Below, one piece after another: positions 7,302 to 13,850 of a stretch of DNA of 17,686 nucleotides. Position 1 is the stretch's first letter; each line of letters starts with the position of its first letter. Below the pieces are notes generated by a model, which saw nothing but the letters and a program-made list of their open reading frames with translations, was not told the origin of the DNA and ran no database searches. The position numbers were made by a program, and so were the translations under genes. Source of the stretch: Halovivax sp. (GTDB taxonomy: Archaea > Halobacteriota > Halobacteria > Halobacteriales > Natrialbaceae); contig SKPV01000075.1 of the NCBI GenBank assembly GCA_007119345.1, forward strand, positions 1-17,686. The letters run 5' to 3'.

Positions 7302-8657
7302 ATGGACGAGGACGGCGACGCCGGCCGCGAGCACCGAACCGGGGCGGAGTACGCCCGCGAGCGAGACCGCGAGGATCCGCTGGCGCCCTTCCGCGAGCGC
7401 TTCGACGTCTCCGACGAGCGCTACATGGACGGCAACTCGCTGGGGCCCATCTCCGACGCCGCGGAGGACGCCCTGGAGCGGGCGGTCGAGGGGTGGCGGG
7501 AGCTGGGGATCAGGGGCTGGACGGAGGGCGAAGAGCCCTGGTTCTGGTACGGCGAGCGGCTGGGCGACGAACTCGCGCCGCTCGTCGGCGCGGACGGATC
7601 GGAGGTCGTGGTCGGGAACTCGACGACGGTGAACATCCACACGCTGATCGGCACCTTCCTGGACCGCGCGGAGCGAAGCTCCGCGGAAGAATCGAGCGGG
7701 GCCAACCCGCGAGATCGACGGGGATCCGACGAGCCGCGGGGCGTCCTCGTCAACGAGCTCGACTTCCCCACCGACCACTACGCCATCCGATCCCAGCTTG
7801 GCCAGCGCAGGCTCGACCCCGACGAGCACCTCCACGTCGTCGAGAGCCGCGACGGGCGCACGATCGACACCGAGGACGTCGTCGCCGCGATGGACGAGCG
7901 GGAGGTCGGCATCGTCTTCATGCCGTCGGTGCTCTACCGCAGCGGCCAGCTGTTCGACCTGGCGCGCATCACCGAGGAAGCCCACGAACGGGGGATCCTC
8001 GCCGGCTTCGACCTCGCACACTCGATCGGCGTCGTCCCCCACGAGCTCTCGGAGATCGGCGTCGACTTCGCCGTCTGGTGCGGCTACAAGTACCTCAACG
8101 CCGGCCCGGGCGCCGTCGCGGGACTGTACGTCAACGAGCGCCACTTCGGCGAGACGCCCGCCCTCGCGGGCTGGTGGGGCCACGACAAGGAGACGCAGTT
8201 CGAGCTGAACCTCGAGTTCACCCCCGCCGACGACGCCGGCGCCTGGCAGATCGGCACCGTCCCCGTCTTCAGCGCCGCGCCGCTGTTCGGCTCGGTCGAG
8301 ATCGTTCGCGAGGCCGGCATCGACGCCGTCCGCGAGAAGTCCCTCGACCTCACCGCCTACCTGATCCGCCTGACCGACGAGGTCCTCGCCGACCGCGGCG
8401 TCTCGGTCGGCTCACCCCGCGAGCCCGACCGGCGCGGCGGCCACGTCGCCCTCGAGCACCCCGAGGCCCGGCGGATCAGCGAGGCCCTCCGGGACCGCGG
8501 GGTCGTCGTCGACTTCCGGCCCCCGAACGTGATCCGGGTCGCCCCGTCGCCGCTGTACGTCGGCTACGAGGACGTCTACCGGGTCGTCGCCGCGATCCGA
8601 GAGATCATCGACGAGGGCGTCTACGAGCGCTACGAGACGGCGGGGGACGTTACTTGA
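7302..8657 (+). CDS. kynU: Kynureninase
   Basis: A 451-residue PLP enzyme that splits kynurenine into anthranilate and alanine. Family blocks appear in order: YMDGNSLGP (41-49), GNSTTVN (105-111), NELDFPTDHY (151-160), GFDLAHSIG with the PLP-contacting Asp237 and His240, WCGYKYLNAGPGA with the PLP lysine Lys263 (259-271), and GWWGH (290-294). Length is close to bacterial and animal kynureninases apart from an in-frame insert at about 123-146 (RAERSSAEESSGANP and on), which contains a perfect GC-rich hairpin (7667-7685). ATG 7302 gives MDEDGDAGRE, an acidic start with the conserved core beginning at about residue 38. Without a kynurenine 3-monooxygenase in the window, the natural product is anthranilate, which the CoA ligase could take up. 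The stop codon is the first base triplet of a 28-bp minisatellite. Confidence 0.95.
   Translation: MDEDGDAGREHRTGAEYARERDREDPLAPFRERFDVSDERYMDGNSLGPISDAAEDALERAVEGWRELGIRGWTEGEEPWFWYGERLGDELAPLVGADGSEVVVGNSTTVNIHTLIGTFLDRAERSSAEESSGANPRDRRGSDEPRGVLVNELDFPTDHYAIRSQLGQRRLDPDEHLHVVESRDGRTIDTEDVVAAMDEREVGIVFMPSVLYRSGQLFDLARITEEAHERGILAGFDLAHSIGVVPHELSEIGVDFAVWCGYKYLNAGPGAVAGLYVNERHFGETPALAGWWGHDKETQFELNLEFTPADDAGAWQIGTVPVFSAAPLFGSVEIVREAGIDAVREKSLDLTAYLIRLTDEVLADRGVSVGSPREPDRRGGHVALEHPEARRISEALRDRGVVVDFRPPNVIRVAPSPLYVGYEDVYRVVAAIREIIDEGVYERYETAGDVT
7667..7685. repeat. Perfect GC-rich hairpin inside the kynureninase insert
   Basis: CGCGGAGC-gaa-GCTCCGCG has perfect 8-bp arms. It falls in the non-conserved insert of kynureninase and has the AGCGAAGC core also seen, as GCTTCGCT, in the ligase insert (4105-4131 and again near 4209). 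Confidence 0.65.
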
Positions 8658-8777
8658 CGACGAGACGCCGGACGAGGGCACCTGACGACGAGACGCCGGA
8701 CGAGACGCCGGACGAGGGCGCCTGACGACGAGACGCCGGACGAGGGCGCCTGACGACGAGACGGCGGGCGAAGATAC
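8655..8777. repeat. 28-bp tandem repeat, about four units, starting at the kynureninase stop codon
   Basis: Units at 8655-8682, 8683-8722, 8723-8750 and a diverged 8751-8777 share TGACGACGAGACGCCGGACG followed by AGGGC. The second unit is 12 bp longer because ACGCCGGACGAG is repeated inside it. The first TGA of the array is the kynureninase stop. It lies between converging genes (8658-8830); the remainder (8778-8830) shows no other feature and no T-rich terminator. Confidence 0.85.
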
Positions 8778-8830
8778 GTGGCGACGCCTCTTGCCGGCGC
8801 GGCCGCGGCCAGCGCTCGCCAACGGCCGGC

Positions 8831-8956
8831 CTACGGTCCGATGTTCTCTTCGGGAACCTCCTCGCCGCAGTTCGGGCAGGTGCCGTGGGGCTCGGAGCCG
8901 GTGTGCGTCCAGGTCTTCCCGCACTCGTGACAGGTGAGTTCGCGCTGTTCGGTCAT
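8831..8956 (-). CDS. Small zinc-ribbon protein (41 aa, two CxxC knuckles)
   Basis: A complete 41-residue reading frame, ATG 8956 to TAG 8831. It contains CHEC (residues 10-13) and CPNC (32-35), separated by about 18 residues including GKTWTHTGSEPHGT. This is the treble-clef/zinc-ribbon pattern of the many single-domain small zinc-finger proteins found in haloarchaea, and resembles the zinc-ribbon end of rubrerythrins. It should bind one zinc and could be a nucleic-acid or protein adaptor; the partner is unknown. It lies 89 bp downstream of the IDO-family gene in the same direction, so it may share its transcript. A weak AT-rich patch (GAATAC on the minus strand, about 8980) could also give it its own promoter. 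Confidence 0.75.
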   Translation of the reverse strand: MTEQRELTCHECGKTWTHTGSEPHGTCPNCGEEVPEENIGP

Positions 8957-9045
8957 CGGGTGACGCCACCACGTCGAGGCGTATTCCGCTTGGGCCGTCG
9001 CTTGCCGAGATCCGACGGGTGGTGGAAAACGGTGCCGCCCGCGCC

Positions 9046-10209
9046 TCAGAGCATCTGGGCCTCCGTCTCCGCGGTCATCTCGCGCAGGAACCGCACGTAA
9101 TCGGTGCCGCCGGTCCCGGTCGTGTCGCCGGTGACCTCCCGGATGTACTGGATCACCTGACCGAAGTGGACCTCGCGGAAGGCGGCGAGTTCCTCGACGC
9201 AGCGGTTGTACGCCTCGCGCAGGTCGCGGCGGTCGGACGCGGCGACGTACGGCTCGACGTCCGGGCCCGCGTCGAAGGCGTCGATCACCGTCCGGTGGGT
9301 CGCGGGCATGTAGCTGCGCATGTCGAACAGCTTCTCGATCAGGGCCGTCGAGGCGTGGTCGATCCCGAGCGCGGCGTCGATCGACGGGAGCGCGGAGCTC
9401 TGGGCGCCCGAGCCGCCGCGGTAGGTCCGGGGGGTGCCCTCGAACGCCTCGACGCCCTCGTAGACGAGCTCGTCGAAGCCTTCGTAGTAGGGACGATACC
9501 GGTTGGCGAACGCCTCCGGATCGTTCCCCTCGGTCATCCGGCGCATGATCGCCGTCTGGGCCTCGAGGGAGTCCGCGACCGTTCCGAGGGACCCCACGAG
9601 AGCGTCCGGTTCGTCCTCGCGAACGGCGCGCTGGGCTCGCGCACACGCCCGAAGGGCGGCGCCGGCCCGCGCTTCGATCGCGACGTGGATCACGACGAAC
9701 CACCGCTCGTCGTCGAGCGCGGTGAACCGCTGGACGGCCTCCAGGTTCTCGGGGTCGAAGCCGGCCGCCGGATCCCGTCGCTTCCAGTTGTGCAGGCAGA
9801 GGACGTCGTAGGAGAGGATCGGCTCGCGTTCGAACCGCCGGGAGGTGCGGTAGAGCGGAACGGCGGCCCCCGCCGGCAGCCGGTCGACCGGGTCGGCGCC
9901 CAGTTCGTGGACGTACGCGCTCGCGAAGAAGCCGCAGAGCATGCAGAGGCGGGTCGCTTCGCGATCCGTCAGCACACCGAACGTCCCGTCGGGCGGCGTT
10001 TCCAGGCCCTCGACGGCCGGTCTGAAGGTGCCCTCGTCGATGCGCTCGGGGAGTTCGGCCCCCAGTCGGTCGACGGCCCGGAGGTACTCGGCGACCGACG
10101 GTTCGTGCCCATCGACGTCGAACCTGGCCGGCGGGTCCGCCTCCGGCAGGAAGCCCCGTTCGGCCGAGATAGCGTGGTGATCGAGGACGTCCGCCGTCGA
10201 TCGCGACAT
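9046..10209 (-). CDS. Indoleamine 2,3-dioxygenase (IDO) family heme protein
   Basis: A 387-residue protein expected to be a cytoplasmic heme enzyme opening the indole ring of tryptophan to N-formylkynurenine. It matches the IDO family and not the TDO (KynA) family. The block LVYEG...GGSGAQSS (248-272) matches LVYEG...GGSAGQSS of human IDO1. The proximal heme ligand is His305 in MRSYMPATHR (human MRRYMPPAHR). The substrate-contact pair Phe226/Arg231 of human IDO1 lines up with Phe234 and Arg239 in FANRYRPYYEGF. Next come LREAYNRC (330-337) and the terminal GTGGTDYVRFL (365-375), the IDO loop motif. ATG 10209 is supported by a TATA-like element just upstream. It is divergent from the LLM/monooxygenase operon. 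Bacterial IDO homologs sometimes act on other indoles, so tryptophan is likely but not proven. Confidence 0.9.
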   Translation of the reverse strand: MSRSTADVLDHHAISAERGFLPEADPPARFDVDGHEPSVAEYLRAVDRLGAELPERIDEGTFRPAVEGLETPPDGTFGVLTDREATRLCMLCGFFASAYVHELGADPVDRLPAGAAVPLYRTSRRFEREPILSYDVLCLHNWKRRDPAAGFDPENLEAVQRFTALDDERWFVVIHVAIEARAGAALRACARAQRAVREDEPDALVGSLGTVADSLEAQTAIMRRMTEGNDPEAFANRYRPYYEGFDELVYEGVEAFEGTPRTYRGGSGAQSSALPSIDAALGIDHASTALIEKLFDMRSYMPATHRTVIDAFDAGPDVEPYVAASDRRDLREAYNRCVEELAAFREVHFGQVIQYIREVTGDTTGTGGTDYVRFLREMTAETEAQML

Positions 10210-10239
10210 CGGAGACGGCTATCACGCGGAACCAGAAGA

Positions 10240-10247
10240 GTATTTGT
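10240..10247 (-). promoter_or_regulatory. TATA-like box of the IDO-family gene
   Basis: CAAATACT on the minus strand lies 31-38 bases before ATG 10209, giving a predicted start a few bases upstream of the ATG, that is, a very short leader. It is one of few AT-rich patches in this 240-bp spacer. Confidence 0.5.
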
Positions 10248-10326
10248 CCGCTTTCGAACACATCAGCGGACGGATCCGGGGAGCGATCCGGGTCGCCGTC
10301 GTCCGACCCCGATGTTCGGCGATCGG

Positions 10327-10343
10327 ATGCCACACGTTGGCAT
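10327..10343. promoter_or_regulatory. Palindrome TGCCA-N5-TGGCA, copy 2 (putative shared operator)
   Basis: ATGCCA-cacgt-TGGCAT is a perfect 6-bp-arm dyad about midway between the TATA-like boxes of the IDO-family gene and the LLM gene. TGCCACACGTTGGCAT here matches TGCCACTAGTTGGCAT at 4545-4560 at 14 of 16 positions. A half-site TGCCACACG recurs at 10399-10407, close to the LLM promoter. Confidence 0.6.
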
Positions 10344-10400
10344 GGTCGTCGAGTTTCGTCGGTTGTCGTCCGAATATCGGCCCCAGAACGCGCGATGTTG

Positions 10401-10438
10401 CCACACGCTCACCATCAGGTATACGTGAACGCGTGTGG
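10401..10438. promoter_or_regulatory. 8-bp inverted repeat bracketing the LLM TATA box
   Basis: CCACACGC (10401-10408) and GCGTGTGG (10431-10438) are exact reverse complements, centred 30 bp apart, about three helical turns. The TATA-like GTATAC lies between them and the second arm ends 11 bases before the start codon. The CCACACG core is shared with the 10328-10343 palindrome, so the same regulator might bind cooperatively. Confidence 0.5.
10418..10425 (+). promoter_or_regulatory. TATA-like box of the LLM/monooxygenase operon
   Basis: GGTATACG lies 25-32 bases upstream of ATG 10450, as expected for a leaderless transcript. It supports ATG 10450 over the GTG at 10435. Confidence 0.6.
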
Positions 10439-10449
10439 AGCGTGGCCGC

Positions 10450-11352
10450 ATGAACGTCGGAATCGGGCTCCCGAACACCGTCGGGGGCACCGACCAGGAC
10501 GCACTCCGGGACAACGGCGGGGACGCGCTCGTGGGCACCGACGAGGACGCGCTGCTCCGATGGGCGAGACGGGCCGAGGACGGTCCGTTCGCGAGCCTGG
10601 GAGTCTTCGACCGCCTCGCCTACCGGAGCACGGAGCCGCTGACGACGCTCGCCGCGTGCGCCGGCGCCACCGACGAGATCGGGCTGGCGACGTCGATCGT
10701 CGCCGGACCCATTCGCCGGACGGCGGTTCTGGCGAAGGAGGCGGCGACGATCGATCGGCTCAGCGGCGGCCGACTCGTCCTCGGGCTGGCTCTGGGCGCG
10801 CGCCGGGACGACTACGAGGTCGCCGGCGTCGACTACGACGGGCGCGGTCGGCGGTTCTCCCGACAACTGCACGAACTCCGGGAGCACTGGCACGACGACG
10901 AGTTCGGACCCCGACCCGCTCGCGAGGGCGGGCCGCAGCTGCTCGTCGGCGGCGACAGCGACCCCGCCTTCCAGCGGGTGGCCCGCTACGCCGACGGGTA
11001 CGTCCACGGCGGCGGCCCGCCCAGGGCGTTCGAAAAGCGGGCGGATAGCGCGCGGGCGGCCTGGGCCGAGTGCGGTCGACCCGGCGAGCCCGACCTCTGG
11101 GGGCACGGCTACTACGCGCTGGGCGAGGCGGCCGCCGAGCGGGGCCGCGAGTACCTGCTCGACTACTACGCGTTCACCGGCCCCTTCGCCGAGCGGATCG
11201 CCGACAGCCTGCTGACGACGCCCCAGGAGGTCGTCCAGTTCGTCCGCGGCTACGCCGACGCCGGTTGCGACGAGCTCCTGTTGTTCCCGACCGTCGCCGA
11301 GGAAAACCAGTACGACCGCCTCGAGAACGTCCTCGAGACGGAGCGGTGGTGA
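10450..11352 (+). CDS. LLM-class (luciferase-like, probably F420- or FMN-dependent) oxidoreductase
   Basis: A 300-residue protein of the bacterial-luciferase-like superfamily, a TIM barrel binding F420 or FMN. It starts with the family pattern MNVGIGLPNTVGG. Other blocks are FASLGVFDRLAY, a segment ATDEIGLATSIVAGPIRRTA, the helix KEAATIDRLSGGRLVLGLALG (about 96-117), where many LLM proteins have the SGGRxxLGxGxG motif, and LLVGGDSDPAFQRVARYADGY. Haloarchaea make F420, so an F420-dependent hydride transfer is plausible, but cofactor specificity cannot be read by eye. Its TGA (11350-11352) is within a few bases of the start of the monooxygenase fusion, so the two are surely co-transcribed and probably act on consecutive steps. 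It could supply reduced cofactor, oxidise an intermediate, or carry out a ring reduction. Confidence 0.88.
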   Translation: MNVGIGLPNTVGGTDQDALRDNGGDALVGTDEDALLRWARRAEDGPFASLGVFDRLAYRSTEPLTTLAACAGATDEIGLATSIVAGPIRRTAVLAKEAATIDRLSGGRLVLGLALGARRDDYEVAGVDYDGRGRRFSRQLHELREHWHDDEFGPRPAREGGPQLLVGGDSDPAFQRVARYADGYVHGGGPPRAFEKRADSARAAWAECGRPGEPDLWGHGYYALGEAAAERGREYLLDYYAFTGPFAERIADSLLTTPQEVVQFVRGYADAGCDELLLFPTVAEENQYDRLENVLETERW

Positions 11353-11357
11353 GATCC

Positions 11358-13742
11358 GTGCGGGTGAACGTCGTCGGAGGCGGCCCCGCCGGCCTGTACG
11401 CGAGCCTCCTGCTGCAAACGGAGTTTCCGGACTGGGAGCTGTCGGTCTACGAGCGCGACCCCGCCGACAACACCTACGGCTGGGGCGTCGTCTTCTCCGA
11501 CGCGACGCTGTCGAACCTCAAGGAGGCCGACGTCGGGTCACACGAACGGATCACGAACGCGTTCGTCCGCTGGGATCCGATCGATATCCACGCGGGGGAC
11601 GAGTCCCTCCGGTGTGGCGGCCACACCTTCGCCGGGATCATGCGGGGAGACCTCCTCGGCATCCTCCAGGAGCGGTGTCGGGACGTCGGCGTCGACCTGC
11701 ACCACGAGGTCGCCGTCGACGATCCCGCCGAGTTCGCGGCGGACGCCGACCTCCTGATCGGCGCCGACGGGCTCAACAGCACCGTCCGGGAAACCTACGC
11801 GGACGCGTTCCGGCCCGACGTCAGCCACGGAAACGCGAAGTTCGCCTGGTTCGGCACCGCGAAGCCGTTCGACGTCTTCACGTTCGTCTTCCGAGAGAAC
11901 GAACACGGCCTCTGGCGGGTCCACGCCTACCCCGGACGGATGAGCACCTTCATCGTCGAGTGCACCGAGGAGACCTGGCGCGCCGCCGGCATGGACGAGA
12001 AGGGCGAGGACGAGGCGCTCGCGTACTTCGAGGACCTCTTCGCGGACGTCCTGGGCGAACACGACCTCCGCGCGAAGCTCTACGCCTGGCGCAACTTCCC
12101 GGTCGTCGAATGCGACTCCTGGACCCGCGGCGACGACGTCGTCCTGCTGGGCGACGCCGCCCACACCGCCCACTTCACCGTGGGTTCCGGAACCAAGCTC
12201 GCGATGGAGGACGCCATCGCCCTCCTGGAGGGGTTCCGCGAGCACGGCGCGGACGTCACCGCGGCGTGCAACCGGTACGAGAAGGAGCGCCGGCCCCGCG
12301 TCGAGGCGCTCCAGCGCGCCGCCGAGCGCAGCCGAACGTACTTCGAGAACGTCGAGCGCTACCGGCACCTCCCGCCGCGGCAGTTCGCGTACAACCTGCT
12401 GACCCGGAGCGGCCGGATCTCGCACGTGAGCCTGAAGCGCCGGGACGCCGAGTTCGCCGACCGCTACGAGCGGTGGTTCCAGCGGGTCGCCCCGACCGCG
12501 GACGGACCCGAACGCGGCGACCGCGCCGCGGCGGACGTCGAGGATCCGAGCGTGGTGCAGGGCGACGGCGGGCCGGCGGGCGGCGCCGGGTCGGGCGTCA
12601 ACGGCGAGGCCGGCGTCGGCGGCGAGGACGGTGTCAGCGGCGAGTTCGATGTCGACGGCGGGTTCGACGTCGGCGGCGAGGACGGTGTCGGCGGAGAGGA
12701 CAGCGTCGACGGCGAGTTCGACGTCGGCGACGGATTCGGCCTCGAACGGCTCGACCCCGTCGCCGCCCGCCCGCCGGCCCTTCAGCAGCTGGCGCTGCGC
12801 GGCGTCCGCGTCGACAACCGCCTGGCGGTCACCGGGCCGCCGAGTCACGAAGCCGTGGACGGCCTGCCCAACGACGCGTACCTGGCGGACCTGGCGGATC
12901 GCGCCGCCGGCGGCCCGGGCCTGCTCCTCACCGATCCCGTCGCCGTCTCCCCGGAGGGTCGGATCACGCCGGGGACGCCCGGACTGTACGACGACGACCA
13001 GGAGGCCGCGTGGGCCGCACTCGTCGACGAGGTTCGCGAGCGGTCCGACGCCGCGGTCGGGATCGAACTGGTCCACGCGGGGCGGCGGGGATCGACGCGT
13101 CCCCGCGACCGCGGGCTGGACCGTCCCCTCCCGCCGGACGAGCGCTGGGAGCTGTACGCACCTTCGGCGACGGCCTACGCTCCCGGCGGTCCGGAGCCGA
13201 TCGCGATGGACGACGAGGACTGCGAGCGGATCCGCGAAGACTTTCGCCGCGCAGCCGAGCGGGCCGCGGCGGCCGGCTTCGACTACGTCCAGTTGCACGC
13301 GGGTCACGGCTACCTGCTCTCGTCGTTCCTCTCGCCGCTGACGAACGACCGCGAGGATCGGTACGGGGGCTCCCTCGAGGACCGGATGCGGTATCCGCTC
13401 GAGGTTTTCGAGGCCGTCAGGGAGACCTGGCCGGTCGAGAAGCCCCTCGGCGTCGCGCTCCAGGCGACCGACTGGAACCTGAACGGCCTGAAGACCCGGG
13501 AGTCCGTGGAGGTCGCCGCGGCCCTGCGCGAGCGGGAGTGCGACCTGCTGTCGATCGTCGCCGGGCAGGCGACGATCCGCGAGCGCCCGCGGTACGACCC
13601 AGCGGTGCTCGCGGATCTCACCGAGAAGTTCCGCAACGAGGTGCGGGTGCCGGCGCTCTCGACGCACTACGTGAGGAGCTACGACGAGGCGAACACGCTC
13701 GTCGCCGCCGGCCGGGCGGACCTGTGTACCTTCCGCGGGTGA
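11358..13742 (+). CDS. Fused FAD monooxygenase / old yellow enzyme, like 2-aminobenzoyl-CoA monooxygenase/reductase
   Basis: A 794-residue two-domain flavoprotein. Residues 1 to about 385 are a salicylate-hydroxylase-type FAD monooxygenase: VVGGGPAGLYASLLL (5-19), LLIGADGLNSTVR, and GDAAHTAHFTVGSGTKLAMEDAIALL. Residues about 460-794 are an OYE-type TIM barrel with VHAGRRG (572-578), LHAGHGYLLSSFLSPLTNDR (from 646) and RYGGSLEDR. This fusion is the architecture of 2-aminobenzoyl-CoA monooxygenase/reductase of Azoarcus evansii and of salicylyl-CoA 5-hydroxylase relatives; with kynureninase and a CoA ligase near, 2-aminobenzoyl-CoA is the likely substrate. Between the domains lies a Gly/Asp linker (about 402-458) made of 18-bp repeats. 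The end is odd: it stops at AAGRADLCTFRG, before the GRxxLxxP strand that binds FMN phosphate in OYE proteins. GTG starts at 11346, 11349 and 11364 are also possible; 11349 would overlap the upstream stop. Confidence 0.88.
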   Translation: MRVNVVGGGPAGLYASLLLQTEFPDWELSVYERDPADNTYGWGVVFSDATLSNLKEADVGSHERITNAFVRWDPIDIHAGDESLRCGGHTFAGIMRGDLLGILQERCRDVGVDLHHEVAVDDPAEFAADADLLIGADGLNSTVRETYADAFRPDVSHGNAKFAWFGTAKPFDVFTFVFRENEHGLWRVHAYPGRMSTFIVECTEETWRAAGMDEKGEDEALAYFEDLFADVLGEHDLRAKLYAWRNFPVVECDSWTRGDDVVLLGDAAHTAHFTVGSGTKLAMEDAIALLEGFREHGADVTAACNRYEKERRPRVEALQRAAERSRTYFENVERYRHLPPRQFAYNLLTRSGRISHVSLKRRDAEFADRYERWFQRVAPTADGPERGDRAAADVEDPSVVQGDGGPAGGAGSGVNGEAGVGGEDGVSGEFDVDGGFDVGGEDGVGGEDSVDGEFDVGDGFGLERLDPVAARPPALQQLALRGVRVDNRLAVTGPPSHEAVDGLPNDAYLADLADRAAGGPGLLLTDPVAVSPEGRITPGTPGLYDDDQEAAWAALVDEVRERSDAAVGIELVHAGRRGSTRPRDRGLDRPLPPDERWELYAPSATAYAPGGPEPIAMDDEDCERIREDFRRAAERAAAAGFDYVQLHAGHGYLLSSFLSPLTNDREDRYGGSLEDRMRYPLEVFEAVRETWPVEKPLGVALQATDWNLNGLKTRESVEVAAALRERECDLLSIVAGQATIRERPRYDPAVLADLTEKFRNEVRVPALSTHYVRSYDEANTLVAAGRADLCTFRG
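12594..12737 (+). repeat. In-frame repeat of 18-bp periodicity coding the interdomain linker
   Basis: GGCGGCGAGGACGGTGTC occurs exactly at 12618-12635 and 12672-12689 (54 bp apart), and GGCGAGTTCGA recurs at 12639 and 12711 (72 bp apart). Both offsets are multiples of 18. The peptide repeats GEDGV, GEFDV and GGFDV, a flexible acidic linker between the two flavin domains. Confidence 0.8.
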
Positions 13743-13790
13743 GGACGATCCGACCGGCGGGAGTGCGCGCGACGAGCGCGGCGGCGCTTT

Positions 13791-13812
13791 CGGTGAAACG
13801 CGCGTTTCACCG
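13791..13812. promoter_or_regulatory. Perfect 22-bp palindrome upstream of the lipoprotein gene
   Basis: CGGTGAAAC-gcgc-GTTTCACCG is a perfect palindrome ending about 8 bases before a TATA-like CTTATG (13822-13827) and 38 bases before ATG 13851. That position, next to the BRE/TATA, suits a regulator binding site. Because it is also 48 bases after the monooxygenase stop, a hairpin in the 3' end of that transcript is an alternative, but there is no T-rich tract as in archaeal terminators. Confidence 0.55.
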
Positions 13813-13819
13813 TTCAGGA

Positions 13820-13827
13820 GGCTTATG
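13820..13827 (+). promoter_or_regulatory. Possible TATA box of the lipoprotein gene
   Basis: GGCTTATG lies 24-31 bases before ATG 13851, the spacing of a leaderless transcript. It is only moderately AT-rich, but the flanking DNA is almost all G and C. Confidence 0.4.
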
Positions 13828-13850
13828 CCAAGACGCCGATCAGTCCCGGC

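Noticed and set aside
6375..8183. Long minus-strand open frame covering part of the hydrolase and kynureninase
   Set aside because: It is out of frame with the hydrolase and antisense to kynureninase, and contains minisatellite translation.
9046..10209. Calling the dioxygenase a TDO (KynA)
   Set aside because: The conserved blocks are those of IDO, including MRxYMPxxHR and GTGGT, and TDO motifs were not found.
13791..13812. Intrinsic terminator for the monooxygenase operon
   Set aside because: There is no T-rich tract after the palindrome, and archaeal termination depends mainly on T-runs; an operator role fits its position better, though a hairpin cannot be fully excluded.
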